A stretch of DNA of 64,000 bases from RPQJ01 sp963754535 (GCA_963754535.1 CAVWGG010000008.1:157489-221488), one strand, 5' to 3'; counted from the stretch's first letter, positions 1 to 10,379 are shown. The notes: generated from the letters alone by a model not told the origin. Numbers and translations are program-made.

Positions 1-44
1 GGCGTGCATCGGTCCCTTCGTCCCGGCGAACCTGCGCGACGTCT

Positions 45-161
45 GACTTCCTCGACTTCCTGCCCTTCCTCCCCTTCCTCCCGCCCCTACCCGGCTGCGG
101 GTTGCTCCGGTAGAGTCCGGCGGCATTGCCCGACCGGGCCCCAACACCGAGCGCACGATCC
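45..161. repeat. Pyrimidine-rich intergenic stretch upstream of the APC permease
   Basis: The top strand from about 45 to 92 is nearly pure C/T built from CTTCC/CCCTTCCT units. Positions 56-79 are identical over 24 bases to 37060-37083, in another intergenic region of this window. The first 44 bases hold no gene that I can support; they may be the tail of something outside the window. No clear promoter was found for the permease downstream. Confidence 0.55.
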
Positions 162-1616
162 ATGCCGCATCGCCTGTTTTCGACCAAACCCATTGGCGAA
201 CTGCACGAAGCCGACGAGTCGGGCAACGAACTAAACCGCACGCTCGACGCGCGCGCGCTGGTGCTGCTGGGCATCGGCGCCATCATCGGCACCGGCATCT
301 TCGTACTGACGGGGACGGCCGCGGCGAATCACGCGGGCCCCGCACTCATCATCTCGTTCCTCATCGCCGGTGTCGGCTGCGCGCTCGCGGGCCTCTGCTA
401 CGCCGAGTTCTCGGCGATGATCCCGGTCTCCGGCAGCGCGTATTCCTATTCGTACGCGACGCTCGGCGAAGGGGTCGCCTGGTTCATCGGCTGGAACCTG
501 ATCCTCGAATACCTGTTCGCGGCGGGCACGGTCGCCGTCGGCTGGTCGGGGTACGTGGTCAGCCTGGTCGAACAACTGGGTTTCCACCTGCCGGATGCGC
601 TCACCAACGCGCCGTTCACCAAGGGCGAGGGCCATTTCGAGATCGTGCGCACCGGCGCGATCATCAACCTGCCGGCGGTGCTGATCATCGCGGCAATGAC
701 CTGCCTCTGCTACGTAGGCATTCACCAGTCGGCGCGTTTCAATGCCATCGTCGTGGCGATCAAGGTCGCCGTGATCATCCTGTTCATCGGTTTCGGCATG
801 TGGGTCATCGACGGCGCCAACTGGCACCCGTTCATCCCGCCGAACACCGGTGAATTCGGCAAGTTCGGCTGGAGCGGCGTGTTCCAGGCGGCCGGCATCA
901 TCTTCTTCGCCTATATCGGCTTCGACGCGGTCTCGACCGCGGCACAGGAGGCGAAGAACCCGCAGCGCGACATGCCGATCGGCATCATGGGCAGCCTCGT
1001 GGTCTGCACGATCCTGTACGTCCTGGTCTCGGCCGTGCTCACGGGCATGGTGCACTACAGCCAGCTCGGCACCGCCGCACCCGTCGCCCTGGCGCTCGAC
1101 CGGCATCCCGAGCTTTCGTGGCTCTCGGGCTGGATCAAGCTCGGCGCGATCGCCGGCATGACCTCGGTGATGCTGGTGATGATGCTCGGCCAGCCGCGCA
1201 TCTTCTACGCGATGTCGGTCGACGGACTGTTGCCGAAGTTCTTCCGCAAGGTCCACCCGACGCACAAGACGCCGTACATCGGCACGCTGATCACGGGCAC
1301 GCTCGCGGCGGTCATCGGCGGCCTGTTCCCGGTGACGATCCTCGGTGAGCTGGTGTCGATCGGCACGCTGCTCGCGTTCGCGACGGTGTGCATCGGCGTG
1401 CTGGTGCTGCGCTATACGCGCCCCGATCTCAAGCGCCCGTTCCGTGTGCGCGCTCCGTGGGTCGTCTGCATCGGCGGCGCGCTGATCTGCTCGGCCATGA
1501 TGATCTCGCTGCCGCAGGACACCTGGCTGCGACTCGGCGTCTGGACCGCGTTCGGGTTCCTGATCTACGTGTTCTACGGCTTCCGCCACAGCGTGCTGCG
1601 CAAGACCGGCCACTAG
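162..1616 (+). CDS. APC superfamily amino acid permease (CAT/YfnA-like)
   Basis: This is a 484-residue integral membrane protein of the amino acid-polyamine-organocation superfamily, expected to import amino acids by proton symport. After a short cytoplasmic N-terminus it carries the family's first-helix signature GIGAIIGTGIFVLTG (about residues 38-52), then helix 2-3 segments with AGLCYAEFSAMIPVSGSAY, which is typical of cationic amino acid transporter-type members. About a dozen hydrophobic segments follow to the C-terminus. An upstream in-frame TTG at 126 would add 12 residues; ATG 162 is preferred because the added part is low-complexity and not family-like. It is a single gene, convergent with the terC gene. 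The substrate cannot be told from sequence. Confidence 0.9.
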   Translation: MPHRLFSTKPIGELHEADESGNELNRTLDARALVLLGIGAIIGTGIFVLTGTAAANHAGPALIISFLIAGVGCALAGLCYAEFSAMIPVSGSAYSYSYATLGEGVAWFIGWNLILEYLFAAGTVAVGWSGYVVSLVEQLGFHLPDALTNAPFTKGEGHFEIVRTGAIINLPAVLIIAAMTCLCYVGIHQSARFNAIVVAIKVAVIILFIGFGMWVIDGANWHPFIPPNTGEFGKFGWSGVFQAAGIIFFAYIGFDAVSTAAQEAKNPQRDMPIGIMGSLVVCTILYVLVSAVLTGMVHYSQLGTAAPVALALDRHPELSWLSGWIKLGAIAGMTSVMLVMMLGQPRIFYAMSVDGLLPKFFRKVHPTHKTPYIGTLITGTLAAVIGGLFPVTILGELVSIGTLLAFATVCIGVLVLRYTRPDLKRPFRVRAPWVVCIGGALICSAMMISLPQDTWLRLGVWTAFGFLIYVFYGFRHSVLRKTGH

Positions 1617-1629
1617 CCAGCCCCACGTC

Positions 1630-2613
1630 TCAGGCCGGGGGGCCCTCGCTGCCGTTGAGGGCGTCACGCCGGGTGGCCCAGATGGAGGCCAGGATGCCGG
1701 CGCCGAGCGTGCCCAGGATGATCGCGAGCGAGACCAGGTTGGACACGTGGTAGGTCGACGCCAGCAGCATTTTCATGCCGACGAACGCCAGGATCAGCAC
1801 CAGGCTGTAGCGCAGGTAACGGAACATCGCCATCAGGCCAGCGACCGCGAAGTACAGTGACCGCAGGCCCAGGATCGCGAAAGCGTTCGAGCTGAAGACC
1901 AGGAACGGGTCGCGCGTGACCGCGAGGATCGCGGGAATCGAATCCACCGCGAAGACGACGTCGGTGAGTTCGACCATCACCAGCGCGACGAACAGCGGCG
2001 TGGCGAACAGGCGGCCCTCGCGCCGCACGAAGAACCGGGCGCGCTCGAGTTCGGGCGTGACCGGCACGAACCGGCGCACCAGGCGCGCCGGGAAGCTGTT
2101 GCCGACGTCGTGCGGTTCCTCGCCGCCGCGCAGCATGCGCAGTGCCGACAGCAGCAGGATCGCGCCGAAGACGTAGAACATCCAGTCGAAGCGATCGAGC
2201 AGCGTGGTGCCCGCGGCGATCATCAGTCCGCGCAGCACGATCGCGCCCACGATGCCCCAGAACAGCACGCGGTACTGGTACTGGATGGGGATCTGCAGGT
2301 ACGCAAATATCAACGCGATGACGAAGATGTTGTCGACCGACAGCGACCACTCGAGCAGGTAGCCCGTCACGTACTGGACGACCGCGTCGGTGCCGTTCGC
2401 CACGCCGTCGCTCGATTCGAAGCCGAACCAGTGGTACTCGTACAGGCCGTAGATCACGGCCGTGAACGACATCGCGACGCTCACCCAGACGGCCGTCCAG
2501 AACAGCGCCTGGCGGACGGAGAGCGCAGCCGACTCGCGGTGCAGGACGCTGAGGTCGAGGATCAGCAGCCCGAGGAACAGGGCGAGAAATCCGCCCCAGA
2601 CCACTTCAACCAT
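1630..2613 (-). CDS. TerC family integral membrane protein
   Basis: The 327-residue product is a polytopic membrane protein of the TerC/Alx family, implicated in metal ion (manganese, tellurite) homeostasis. The N-terminus VVWGGFLALFLGLLILDL and the segment LLEWSLSVDNIFVIALIF are the family's hallmark helices with acidic residues inside the membrane; a later VFAVDSIPAILAVT segment repeats the Asp-in-helix motif. Length fits the Alx subgroup (about 320 residues). It ends 13 bases from the convergent permease gene. Upstream, secF ends only 50 bases away on the same strand, so read-through from the sec genes is possible. No manganese riboswitch-like structure was recognised in the short leader. 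Confidence 0.92.
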   Translation of the reverse strand: MVEVVWGGFLALFLGLLILDLSVLHRESAALSVRQALFWTAVWVSVAMSFTAVIYGLYEYHWFGFESSDGVANGTDAVVQYVTGYLLEWSLSVDNIFVIALIFAYLQIPIQYQYRVLFWGIVGAIVLRGLMIAAGTTLLDRFDWMFYVFGAILLLSALRMLRGGEEPHDVGNSFPARLVRRFVPVTPELERARFFVRREGRLFATPLFVALVMVELTDVVFAVDSIPAILAVTRDPFLVFSSNAFAILGLRSLYFAVAGLMAMFRYLRYSLVLILAFVGMKMLLASTYHVSNLVSLAIILGTLGAGILASIWATRRDALNGSEGPPA

Positions 2614-2662
2614 GGCTAGCTGACCTTATCCCGGTCGATCGAACGCGCTGACGGCATGCCCA

Positions 2663-3598
2663 TCAGGGCATGTCGTCGACGGCGTCCTTTTCTTTCTGCA
2701 CGGGCAGCAGGTCGCGCGCAGTGAGCTTGAGGTCGAGGGCCAGCGCGCTCGCGACGTAGATCGACGAGTACGTGCCTACCACGATGCCGATCGTGAGAGC
2801 CGTCGAGAAGCCGCGCAGGATTTCGCCGCCGAAGAACAGCAGCGCGAAGACCGTCAGCATGGTCGTGAGGCTGGTCATGATCGTGCGCGACAGCGTCTCG
2901 TTGATCGACGCGTCCATGACCTGCTCGGGGGTGCCCTTGCGCATCGACACGAACCGCTCGCGGATCCGGTCGAACACGACGACGGTGTCGTTCAGCGAGT
3001 AGCCGATCACGGCCAGGATCGCCGCGAGGACCGGCAGGTCGAACGTCATCTGGGTGGCCGCAAAGAAACCCAGGATGATGATCGGGTCGTGCATCGCCGC
3101 GACGATGGCGCCGACGCCAAGCTTCCACTGGAAGCGCACCCACACGTACAGCATGATGAAGAAGAACGTGAACAGCACGGCCAGCGCGCCTTTCTCGGCG
3201 AGTTCCGCGCCGACCTGTCCACCCACGACCTCCGTGCGGCGCAGTTCGACGCCGGGATTGCCGGCCTGGATCGCCGCCAGCACCTTGCGGCCGAGCACGT
3301 TGTTGTCCGTGCCCTCCTCGGGGAGCATGCGCACCAGCACGTCCCGCGGGGTGCCGAAGCTCTGCACCACGGCGTCGCCGTAACCCGCTTTCTCAAGCGA
3401 GCCCCGGACCTTCTCGAGGTCGGCCGCCTGCGGGAAGCTCATTTCGAGCACCACGCCGCCGGTGAAGTCGATGCCGAAGTTGATGCCGCGGATGCCGAGC
3501 GCCAGCAGCGAGCCCAGGATGAGCACCGCCGAAACCACGTACCACCGCTTGCGGGTGGCCATGAACGGGTAGCTGGTTTTCTTGCGGAAAAATTCCAT
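2663..3598 (-). CDS. secF: Protein translocase subunit SecF
   Basis: SecF (311 residues) partners SecD in the SecDF-YajC complex, which uses the proton gradient to pull proteins across the inner membrane after SecYEG. The N-terminal helix is followed by the periplasmic P4 head with IDFTGGVVLEMSF, then five helices containing the family's VVFDRIRERF motif. The start is taken at ATG 3598 (MEFFRKKTSYPFM), two bases after the secD stop; the open frame continues 18 residues into secD but those are not family-like. It is the last gene of the queA-tgt-yajC-secD-secF run. Confidence 0.96.
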   Translation of the reverse strand: MEFFRKKTSYPFMATRKRWYVVSAVLILGSLLALGIRGINFGIDFTGGVVLEMSFPQAADLEKVRGSLEKAGYGDAVVQSFGTPRDVLVRMLPEEGTDNNVLGRKVLAAIQAGNPGVELRRTEVVGGQVGAELAEKGALAVLFTFFFIMLYVWVRFQWKLGVGAIVAAMHDPIIILGFFAATQMTFDLPVLAAILAVIGYSLNDTVVVFDRIRERFVSMRKGTPEQVMDASINETLSRTIMTSLTTMLTVFALLFFGGEILRGFSTALTIGIVVGTYSSIYVASALALDLKLTARDLLPVQKEKDAVDDMP

Positions 3599-3600
3599 GG

Positions 3601-5472
3601 TCAGTACCCCATCCCGATCGAGAGCCGGTCGAGCTTGCGCTTGCGTCCCCACAGCAGGTGAATGAGCACGCGGCTGACGACGAGGGCCGTGAACATCGAG
3701 GTGACGATGCCGAGCGACAGCACGACCGCGAAGCCGCGGACCGGCCCGGTGCCGAACGTGAAGAGCACGACGCCGGCAATCAGCGTGGTGACGTTCGCGT
3801 CGGCGATCGAGGAGAACGCCTTGTCGAAGCCCGCGCCGATCGCCGCGTGCGGACTGACGCCGTTGCGCAGTTCCTCGCGGATGCGCTCGAAGATCAGGAT
3901 GTTCGCGTCGACGGCCATGCCGACCGTGAGCACGATGCCCGCGATGCCCGGCAGCGAGAGCGAGGCCTGCAGCATCGAGAGCAGCGCCGCGAGCAGCACG
4001 ACGTTGGTCGCGAGCACGACGGTGGCGACGATGCCGAACGCCTGGTAATACACCGCCATGAAGATGAACGTGACCACCAGGCCGAGGATCAGTGCGTTCA
4101 CGCCGCGCTTGATGTTGTCGGCACCGAGGCTCGGGCCGACGGTGCGCTGCTCGACGATGTAGAGCGGCGCAGCCAGCGAACCCGCACGCAGCAGCAGCGC
4201 GAGTTCACGCGCCTCGTTGGCCATCACGCCCGTGATCTGGAAGTTGCTGCCGAACACGCCGCGGATCGTGGCCTGGTTGATCACCGCCTCTTCCGTGCAT
4301 TCGTTGCCGGCGCGCGTGCCCTTGCACGGCTGGCCTTCGGCCACGCGCTTTTTCTCGATGAACACGACGGCCATCGGACGGCCGAGGTTCTGGCGGGTCG
4401 TCTCGAGCATCTTCGACGCGCCACGCGCGTCGAGCGTGACCATGACCGCAGGCTCGCCCTCCTGGAAGCCGGAGCTGGCATCCGTCAGCTGCTCGCCCGA
4501 GACGATCGTCTCGCGCTTGAGCAGCACCGGCTGGCCTTGGCGGCTGTAATACAGCTTGGAACCCAGCGGCGCCCGCTTGGTGCGATCAGCCAGCGCGGCA
4601 TCGCCATCGATGTCCACGAGCCGGAACTCGAGGGTGGCCGTCGCGCCCAGCACGCGCAGGGCTTCGTTGGGATCCGAGACGCCCGGCAACTGCACGACGA
4701 TGCGGTCGAGGCCCTGGCGGGCGACGATCGGCTCCGTGACGCCGAGTTCGTCGACGCGATTGCGCAGCGTGGTGATGTTCTGCTGGATCGCGAAGTCCTG
4801 CCGCTGCTTGACCTGCGTCGGGCTCAGCTGGACCGTGACGGAGCCGCCCTCGCCGAGCGTATCGGCGTCGACGGACAGGTTCGGGTCCTGCTTGCGCAGC
4901 AGGCCCGCGAACTTCTCTGCATCGTCGCCACTGCGCAGGCCGATCCTGACCGAGTCCACGCCGTCGCTGGCCACGCCGGTGAACGGGATGCGTTCCTTGC
5001 GCAGCATCGTGCGGTAGTCGCTCTCCATGCTGGTGAGCAACTGCTTCACGGCACCCTGCGTATCGACTTCGTACATGAAGTAGACGCCGCCGCGCAGGTC
5101 GAGGCCGAGGCTCATCGGCTTCAGCCCGATCGCGCGCATCCAGCCCGGCGTGCGGGGCACGTCGGACAGCGCGACCAGGTATTCGGTGGCCGCAACCTGC
5201 TGCAGAAGGTCGCGCGCCTGGAGGCGCGTATTCACGTCATCGAAGCGCAGGACGAGGCGATCGCCCTCGAGGTACGAGTTTTCGACCGCGACATTCTTCG
5301 ACTGCAGCGTCGAGACGACTTGCTGGCGCTGGGCGTCGGTGACGGCGGTGCGGTCGTTGCGCGAGAGCTGCAGTGCGGGCGCCTCGCCGAACACGTTCGG
5401 CAGGGCGAGCACCGTGCCCACGAGCAGGACGATGACGACCAGCCAGATCTTCCAGGCCGGGTAACTGTGCAT
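3601..5472 (-). CDS. secD: Protein translocase subunit SecD
   Basis: SecD (623 residues) is the large subunit of the SecDF membrane motor. It has an N-terminal membrane helix (residues about 8-25), the large periplasmic P1 region beginning with the SLGLDLRGGVYFMYEVD motif, and a six-helix RND-type membrane domain with VDANILIFERIREE, whose Asp lies in the proton path. Length matches gammaproteobacterial SecD. It lies 22 bases downstream of yajC and 2 bases upstream of secF, so the three are almost certainly co-transcribed and translationally linked. Confidence 0.97.
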   Translation of the reverse strand: MHSYPAWKIWLVVIVLLVGTVLALPNVFGEAPALQLSRNDRTAVTDAQRQQVVSTLQSKNVAVENSYLEGDRLVLRFDDVNTRLQARDLLQQVAATEYLVALSDVPRTPGWMRAIGLKPMSLGLDLRGGVYFMYEVDTQGAVKQLLTSMESDYRTMLRKERIPFTGVASDGVDSVRIGLRSGDDAEKFAGLLRKQDPNLSVDADTLGEGGSVTVQLSPTQVKQRQDFAIQQNITTLRNRVDELGVTEPIVARQGLDRIVVQLPGVSDPNEALRVLGATATLEFRLVDIDGDAALADRTKRAPLGSKLYYSRQGQPVLLKRETIVSGEQLTDASSGFQEGEPAVMVTLDARGASKMLETTRQNLGRPMAVVFIEKKRVAEGQPCKGTRAGNECTEEAVINQATIRGVFGSNFQITGVMANEARELALLLRAGSLAAPLYIVEQRTVGPSLGADNIKRGVNALILGLVVTFIFMAVYYQAFGIVATVVLATNVVLLAALLSMLQASLSLPGIAGIVLTVGMAVDANILIFERIREELRNGVSPHAAIGAGFDKAFSSIADANVTTLIAGVVLFTFGTGPVRGFAVVLSLGIVTSMFTALVVSRVLIHLLWGRKRKLDRLSIGMGY

Positions 5473-5494
5473 GCGCGGACTCCGGGACGACTGC

Positions 5495-5824
5495 TCAGGC
5501 GCTCTTCAGGGTGCCCTTGGGCAGCACGCTGGTGACCGTATGACGCTGGACCTTCACCTGCACGCCGTTCGCGATTTCGATGGTGAGGAAATTATCGGAG
5601 GTCTCGGTGACCTTGCCGAGGATGCCGCCGGCCGTGACGATTTCGTCACCGACGCCGAGCGCGGCCACCATGGCCTTGTGCTCTTTCGCCCGCTTGGCCT
5701 GCGGCCGGATGAGCAGGAAATAGAACACGACGAAGATGAGCAGCAGGGGCAGCATCTGCAGCAGCGCGTTCGGCTGGGCACCCGTGGCCGCCTGGGCGTG
5801 GGCGCTCGCGATCAACCAGTCCAT
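5495..5824 (-). CDS. yajC: Sec translocase accessory subunit YajC
   Basis: This is a 109-residue single-span membrane protein of the SecDF-YajC complex. A hydrophobic helix (LLQMLPLLLIFVVFYFLLI) is followed by the cytoplasmic RPQAKRAKEHKAMVAALGVGDEIVTAGGILGKV segment that defines the family. Two ATGs lie in tandem. The ribosome binding site AGGAG sits only 3 bases before the first (5827) but 6 before the second (5824), so the second is preferred. The gene lies between tgt and secD, the usual gammaproteobacterial order. Confidence 0.95.
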   Translation of the reverse strand: MDWLIASAHAQAATGAQPNALLQMLPLLLIFVVFYFLLIRPQAKRAKEHKAMVAALGVGDEIVTAGGILGKVTETSDNFLTIEIANGVQVKVQRHTVTSVLPKGTLKSA

Positions 5825-5839
5825 CATGAACTCCTGTCT

Positions 5840-5855
5840 CCCCTCGCCTGAGGGG
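5840..5855 (-). other. Small hairpin in the tgt-yajC intergenic gap
   Basis: CCCCTC (5840-5845), loop GCCT and GAGGGG (5850-5855) form a perfect 6-bp stem just upstream of the yajC ribosome binding site on the minus strand. There is no T-tract, so it is not a standard intrinsic terminator. It could attenuate read-through from tgt or stabilise the yajC-secDF message. Confidence 0.35.
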
Positions 5856-5879
5856 TCGCACGTGAAAAATGACCGCCGA

Positions 5880-7018
5880 TTATACCCGAGGGTCGACCGG
5901 GATGGCGTCGATCGAAGGGCCGGCCTCGGGTCCCGCCAGGAAATCCGCGACGAAGCGCTCGAACCGCCCCTCGTCGAGGGCATCCCTGATCCGGGCCATC
6001 AGGGATAGGTAGTAATGCAGGTTGTGGATTGAATTGAGCCTGGCGCCGAGGATTTCGTTGCACCGGTCGAGGTGCCGCAGGTACGCGCGGCTGTAGTTCC
6101 GGCAGGTATAGCAGGCGCACTGCGGGTCCAGGGGCGAGGTGTCCGACTGGTGCCCGGCGTTGCGGATCTTGATCACGCCCTGCGACGTGAACAGGTGGCC
6201 GTTGCGCGCGTTGCGCGTCGGCATGACGCAATCGAACATGTCGACGCCCCGCGCGACCGCCTGGACGATGTCGGTCGGGGTGCCGACGCCCATCAGGTAC
6301 CGCGGCCGGTCCTGCGGCATGGCCGGCGCGAGGGCCTCGAGAACCGCGTTGCGCTCGGCCGCGGGTTCCCCAACGGCGAGACCGCCGACCGCGTACCCGT
6401 CGAAGCCGATGTCGACCAACTGGCCGAGCGATTCGTGCCGGAGATTCATGAACGTGCCGCCCTGCACGATGCCGAACAGGGCATTGGGGTTCGCCAGGCG
6501 CGTGAACTCGTCGCGGCTGCGGCGCGCCCAGCGCATCGAAAGCTCCATCGACGTGCGCGCCTGCTGCTCGGTCGCCGGATACGGCGGACACTCGTCGAAA
6601 GCCATGACGATGTCGGAGTTGAGCGCCGCCTGCACCTGCATCGAGATTTCGGGACTGAGGAACACCGCGTCGCCGTTGACGGGCGAGCGGAAATTCACCC
6701 CCGCCTCCGTGAGCTTGCGCAGTTCAGCGAGGCTGAAGACCTGGAAGCCGCCGGAATCCGTGAGGATCGGCCCCGACCAGTGCATGAACCCGTGCAGCCC
6801 GCCGTGCGCACGGATGACGTCGGTGCCGGGACGCAGCATCAGGTGGAACGTGTTGCCGAGGACGATCTGCGCGCCGAGGCCGGTGAGTTCCTCGGGCGTC
6901 ATCGCCTTGACCGTGCCGTACGTGCCCACGGGCATGAACACGGGCGTTTCGACAGTCCCGTGATTCAGGTGCAGACGGCCGCGCCGCGCCGCGCCGGCCG
7001 TTCCCAGCAGTTCGAACT

Positions 7019-7022
<4 letters not shown>
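5880..7022 (-). CDS. tgt: tRNA-guanine(34) transglycosylase (queuine tRNA-ribosyltransferase)
   Basis: Tgt (380 residues) exchanges guanine-34 of GUN-anticodon tRNAs for preQ1 in queuosine synthesis. Seen motifs are the substrate-binding DSGGFQVFSLAELRKL, the FDCVMPTRNARNGHLFT segment with the nucleophilic Asp, and the C-terminal zinc site CACYTCRNYSRAYLRHL (Cys-Cys-Cys-His). Length is typical of bacterial Tgt. Its ATG overlaps the queA stop as ATGA (7019-7022), so the two queuosine enzymes are translationally coupled. No preQ1 riboswitch was recognised upstream of the pair. Confidence 0.97.
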
Positions 7023-8071
<1,049 letters not shown>

Positions 8072-8087
8072 AGGGGCGCGCATGCTA

Positions 8088-8119
8088 GCAGAGGGACCCG
8101 TTCGCACGGGCCCCTCTGC
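8088..8119 (-). terminator. Strong hairpin downstream of the PDZ gene
   Basis: GCAGAGGG at 8088-8095 pairs with CCCTCTGC at 8112-8119, and an inner CCCG/CGGG pair extends the stem to about 12 bp around a TTCGCA loop. It lies 20 bases past the stop of the minus-strand PDZ gene and before queA. There is no T-run after it on the minus strand, so it is at best a T-poor terminator or an mRNA 3'-end stabiliser. Confidence 0.5.
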
Positions 8120-8139
8120 CGCCGCTCATCCCGGGAGTC

Positions 8140-9156
8140 TCAGGACGAGATGGCCGCCCCCCTGGCGTCGGCCGGCGGTGCGGGGGGTGCCGGCGCGTTG
8201 GGCGCACGCGGGGGCGGACCGGGGCGGAAGCCCGGGTTCATGGGGTCGACGTCCGGCATCTGCACGTCGAGGGTCAGGCGCTTGCGTTGGCGCAGCACTT
8301 CGAACTTGACCTTCTCGCCGGGCTGGTACGAGCCGAGGATGCGGAAGGCATGTCGCGGATTCTCGGGGGTACGGCCGCCGACCGAGAGGATCACGTCGCC
8401 CTCCTCCAGGCCGGCGGCGCCTTGCGCGGGCGGTGGCGCCTTGACCACGAGCAGTCCCTTGTCCGTGCCGAAGTACTGGCCGAGCTTGGGCGTGATCGGC
8501 ACCAGTTCGAGCGCGCGGAAGCCGCGGCCACCGGGGTGCATCATGTCCTGGAATTCCGGTGGAAGCTGCATGCCCTCGAGCATCGGCATGTGCTCACGCA
8601 GCATGCGGGCGAGCGGTGGCTCGGCAGCCACGGTGGTCACCGTCGTCGACAGCTTCCTGCCATCGCGCAGGTAGTCCACCCTGACCTTCTGGCCCGGCTG
8701 CGTGCCGCGCATCTGCTCGACGAGCTGGCGGCCCGCGGCACGGTCGCCGGTCTTCTTGAGCGGCTTGCCATCGATCGCGACGATCACGTCGCCCGTCTTC
8801 AGGCCGGCGGCAGCGGCCGGACCGGACGGACTCACGCCCATCACTTCGACGCCTTCCGCGAGGTCGGGACTGCCGCCGATATTGATGCCGAGCATGGCGC
8901 CGCGCGGCGGTCCGCCGGGAGGAGGCATGGGCATGTCTTGCATGTCGTCGCCGTAGAGCTTGCGCGAGATGTCGGCAACGTCGCGTGCTGCATCGTCGAG
9001 CCGGCTGCGCGCATCGTCCAGCTGCTTCTGCAACTGCGCCTTGTCCTGCGTCTCGGCCGCTGCGGCCACCTGCGTCGTCGCCGCGAACGCGATGGCCGAC
9101 GCGAGCAACGCGCCGAGCGCGCGGTGCGCCACTGTCCTGACTCGTATGGATTGCAT
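8140..9156 (-). CDS. Exported protein with two PDZ domains
   Basis: The 338-residue product begins with a Sec signal peptide (hydrophobic ALGALLASAIAFAATTQVAAAAE, cut after about residue 34), then a charged helical or coiled-coil stretch (about 35-70). The first PDZ domain (about 85-170) contains GVSPSGPAAAAGLKTGDVIVAIDGKPL; the second (about 210-295) contains GAAGLEEGDVILSVGGRTPENP; the tail is Pro/Ala-rich. No Ser protease triad is visible, so it is a PDZ scaffold rather than a DegP-type protease. ATG 9156 is chosen because GAGGA lies 7 bases before it; a GTG at 9162 has no room for a site. It is the third gene of the sigma operon and probably acts in periplasmic sensing. Role inferred. Confidence 0.75.
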   Translation of the reverse strand: MQSIRVRTVAHRALGALLASAIAFAATTQVAAAAETQDKAQLQKQLDDARSRLDDAARDVADISRKLYGDDMQDMPMPPPGGPPRGAMLGINIGGSPDLAEGVEVMGVSPSGPAAAAGLKTGDVIVAIDGKPLKKTGDRAAGRQLVEQMRGTQPGQKVRVDYLRDGRKLSTTVTTVAAEPPLARMLREHMPMLEGMQLPPEFQDMMHPGGRGFRALELVPITPKLGQYFGTDKGLLVVKAPPPAQGAAGLEEGDVILSVGGRTPENPRHAFRILGSYQPGEKVKFEVLRQRKRLTLDVQMPDVDPMNPGFRPGPPPRAPNAPAPPAPPADARGAAISS

Positions 9157-9172
9157 GGTCACGTCCTCGTTG

Positions 9173-9697
9173 TCACATGTCGATGCGCTGCGCTTCGACG
9201 TAGCGCAGCTGCACCAGGGAGTTCATCGCTTCGACGCGCTTGCGCCAGAGCCGCTCGGCCGAGCCCGGCTCGATTTCACCGTCGCCCACGGAAATCTGGT
9301 GATCGATCCACTGCACCTGCGTCTCGAGCGTGTCGATCGGCAGGCTCGTGCCGGCTCGCTCCACGACCGGCCGTTCACCGATCACGGACAGCATCTCGTC
9401 GAGCGCCTGCGATTGCGTCTGCAGCTGCGCGACACGATCGAGCGCAAGCGCCTGCTCCGCCGTGAGCGGCGTGAGTTCGATGGCCATCGAGCCCGGGTGC
9501 TCGGTCACGACGTCAGCGATGCGCCACGTGGCCGTTACCGCAATGATCGCGACGGAGGCCGCGGCAGCGAGCTGCAAACCCAGCTTGCGCCGCGCCTGTG
9601 CGGCTTTTTTCGCAGCCAGGCGCGCCTGCACGTCGGCCCAGCCGTCGATACGCGGCTCGGCCGCAGGCAACGCCTGGAGTTCGTCCGTCAGGTTCAT
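9173..9697 (-). CDS. Small single-span membrane protein, probable anti-sigma factor
   Basis: The 174-residue product has a cytoplasmic part of about 40 residues containing DELQALPAAEPRIDGWADVQARLAAKKAA, one membrane helix (LGLQLAAAASVAIIAVTATW, about 42-61) and a periplasmic part rich in Glu/Gln, predicted helical. I recognise no named family and there is no zinc-binding HxxxCxxC anti-sigma motif. Its ATG overlaps the sigma factor stop in the sequence ATGA (9694-9697), the arrangement usual for an ECF sigma factor and its cognate anti-sigma factor. The function is inferred from this position and topology. Confidence 0.65.
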   Translation of the reverse strand: MNLTDELQALPAAEPRIDGWADVQARLAAKKAAQARRKLGLQLAAAASVAIIAVTATWRIADVVTEHPGSMAIELTPLTAEQALALDRVAQLQTQSQALDEMLSVIGERPVVERAGTSLPIDTLETQVQWIDHQISVGDGEIEPGSAERLWRKRVEAMNSLVQLRYVEAQRIDM

Positions 9698-10308
9698 GGT
9701 GTGCTCGATACGGGAATGCAGGACGTCCCGTCGCCGTCGACCTGCAGCAGGCCCCGCAGGCGCTCGTGCGCGCGGGCGAGCTGCGATTTGGAAAAGCTGG
9801 CCGACGCGCCGAACAGCGCGCCGATCTCGGAATGGGTGTAACCCTCGACGTCGTGCAGCCACACGACGGCCCGCGCCTTGCCGCCAAGCTGGGCCAGTGC
9901 GCGCTCGAGGTCGATCGCATCGGCGCGCTCCGCGGTGCCGGCGCCCGGACGACGCTCGGCCTGCCAGTCCTGGTGCAGCTCCTCGAGCGAACGAGTTGCG
10001 CCGGCCAGCCAGCGCTGGCCGCGATGCCACGGCGAACGCAGGTGCATGAGGCAACGCGAGACGGCAATGCTGCGGACCCAGCCCGCGAACGAGCCGCGCC
10101 CTTCGTATTGATGCAACCGCGTGATGACGTCGACGAAGACGTCCTGGGCCACGTCCTCCGCCGCGGAGCGCGGCGTCACGAGGCGGCGCGCCAGCGTGCG
10201 GACCGGGACTTCGTAGGCCCGGTAGATTTCGGCGAGCGCGGCTTCCTCACCGGCGCGAGCGCGCTCGAGGGCGGCGGGGTCGAGGGCAGTGTCGAGAAAT
10301 GCGGTCAT
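9694..10308 (-). CDS. ECF-type RNA polymerase sigma factor
   Basis: This is a 204-residue sigma-70 family factor of the extracytoplasmic function group. Region 2 (about 22-90) contains RRLVTPRSAAEDVAQDVFVDV and the DNA-melting segment GWVRSIAVSRCLMHLR; region 4 (about 135-190) has VVWLHDVEGYTHSEIGALFGASASFSKSQLARA, a helix-turn-helix. Region 3 is absent. The start MTAFLDTA at 10308 fits the usual ECF N-terminus; no good Shine-Dalgarno sequence precedes it. It is followed by an overlapping putative anti-sigma gene and the PDZ gene, which suggests an envelope signal as input. Confidence 0.88.
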   Translation of the reverse strand: MTAFLDTALDPAALERARAGEEAALAEIYRAYEVPVRTLARRLVTPRSAAEDVAQDVFVDVITRLHQYEGRGSFAGWVRSIAVSRCLMHLRSPWHRGQRWLAGATRSLEELHQDWQAERRPGAGTAERADAIDLERALAQLGGKARAVVWLHDVEGYTHSEIGALFGASASFSKSQLARAHERLRGLLQVDGDGTSCIPVSSTP

Positions 10309-10379
10309 GCGGGAGGTTAGATGCCCGGCCGCGGCAAAAGGTCGCAACGAGCCGGCGCTGTGTCGCCGGATCGGGCAGG

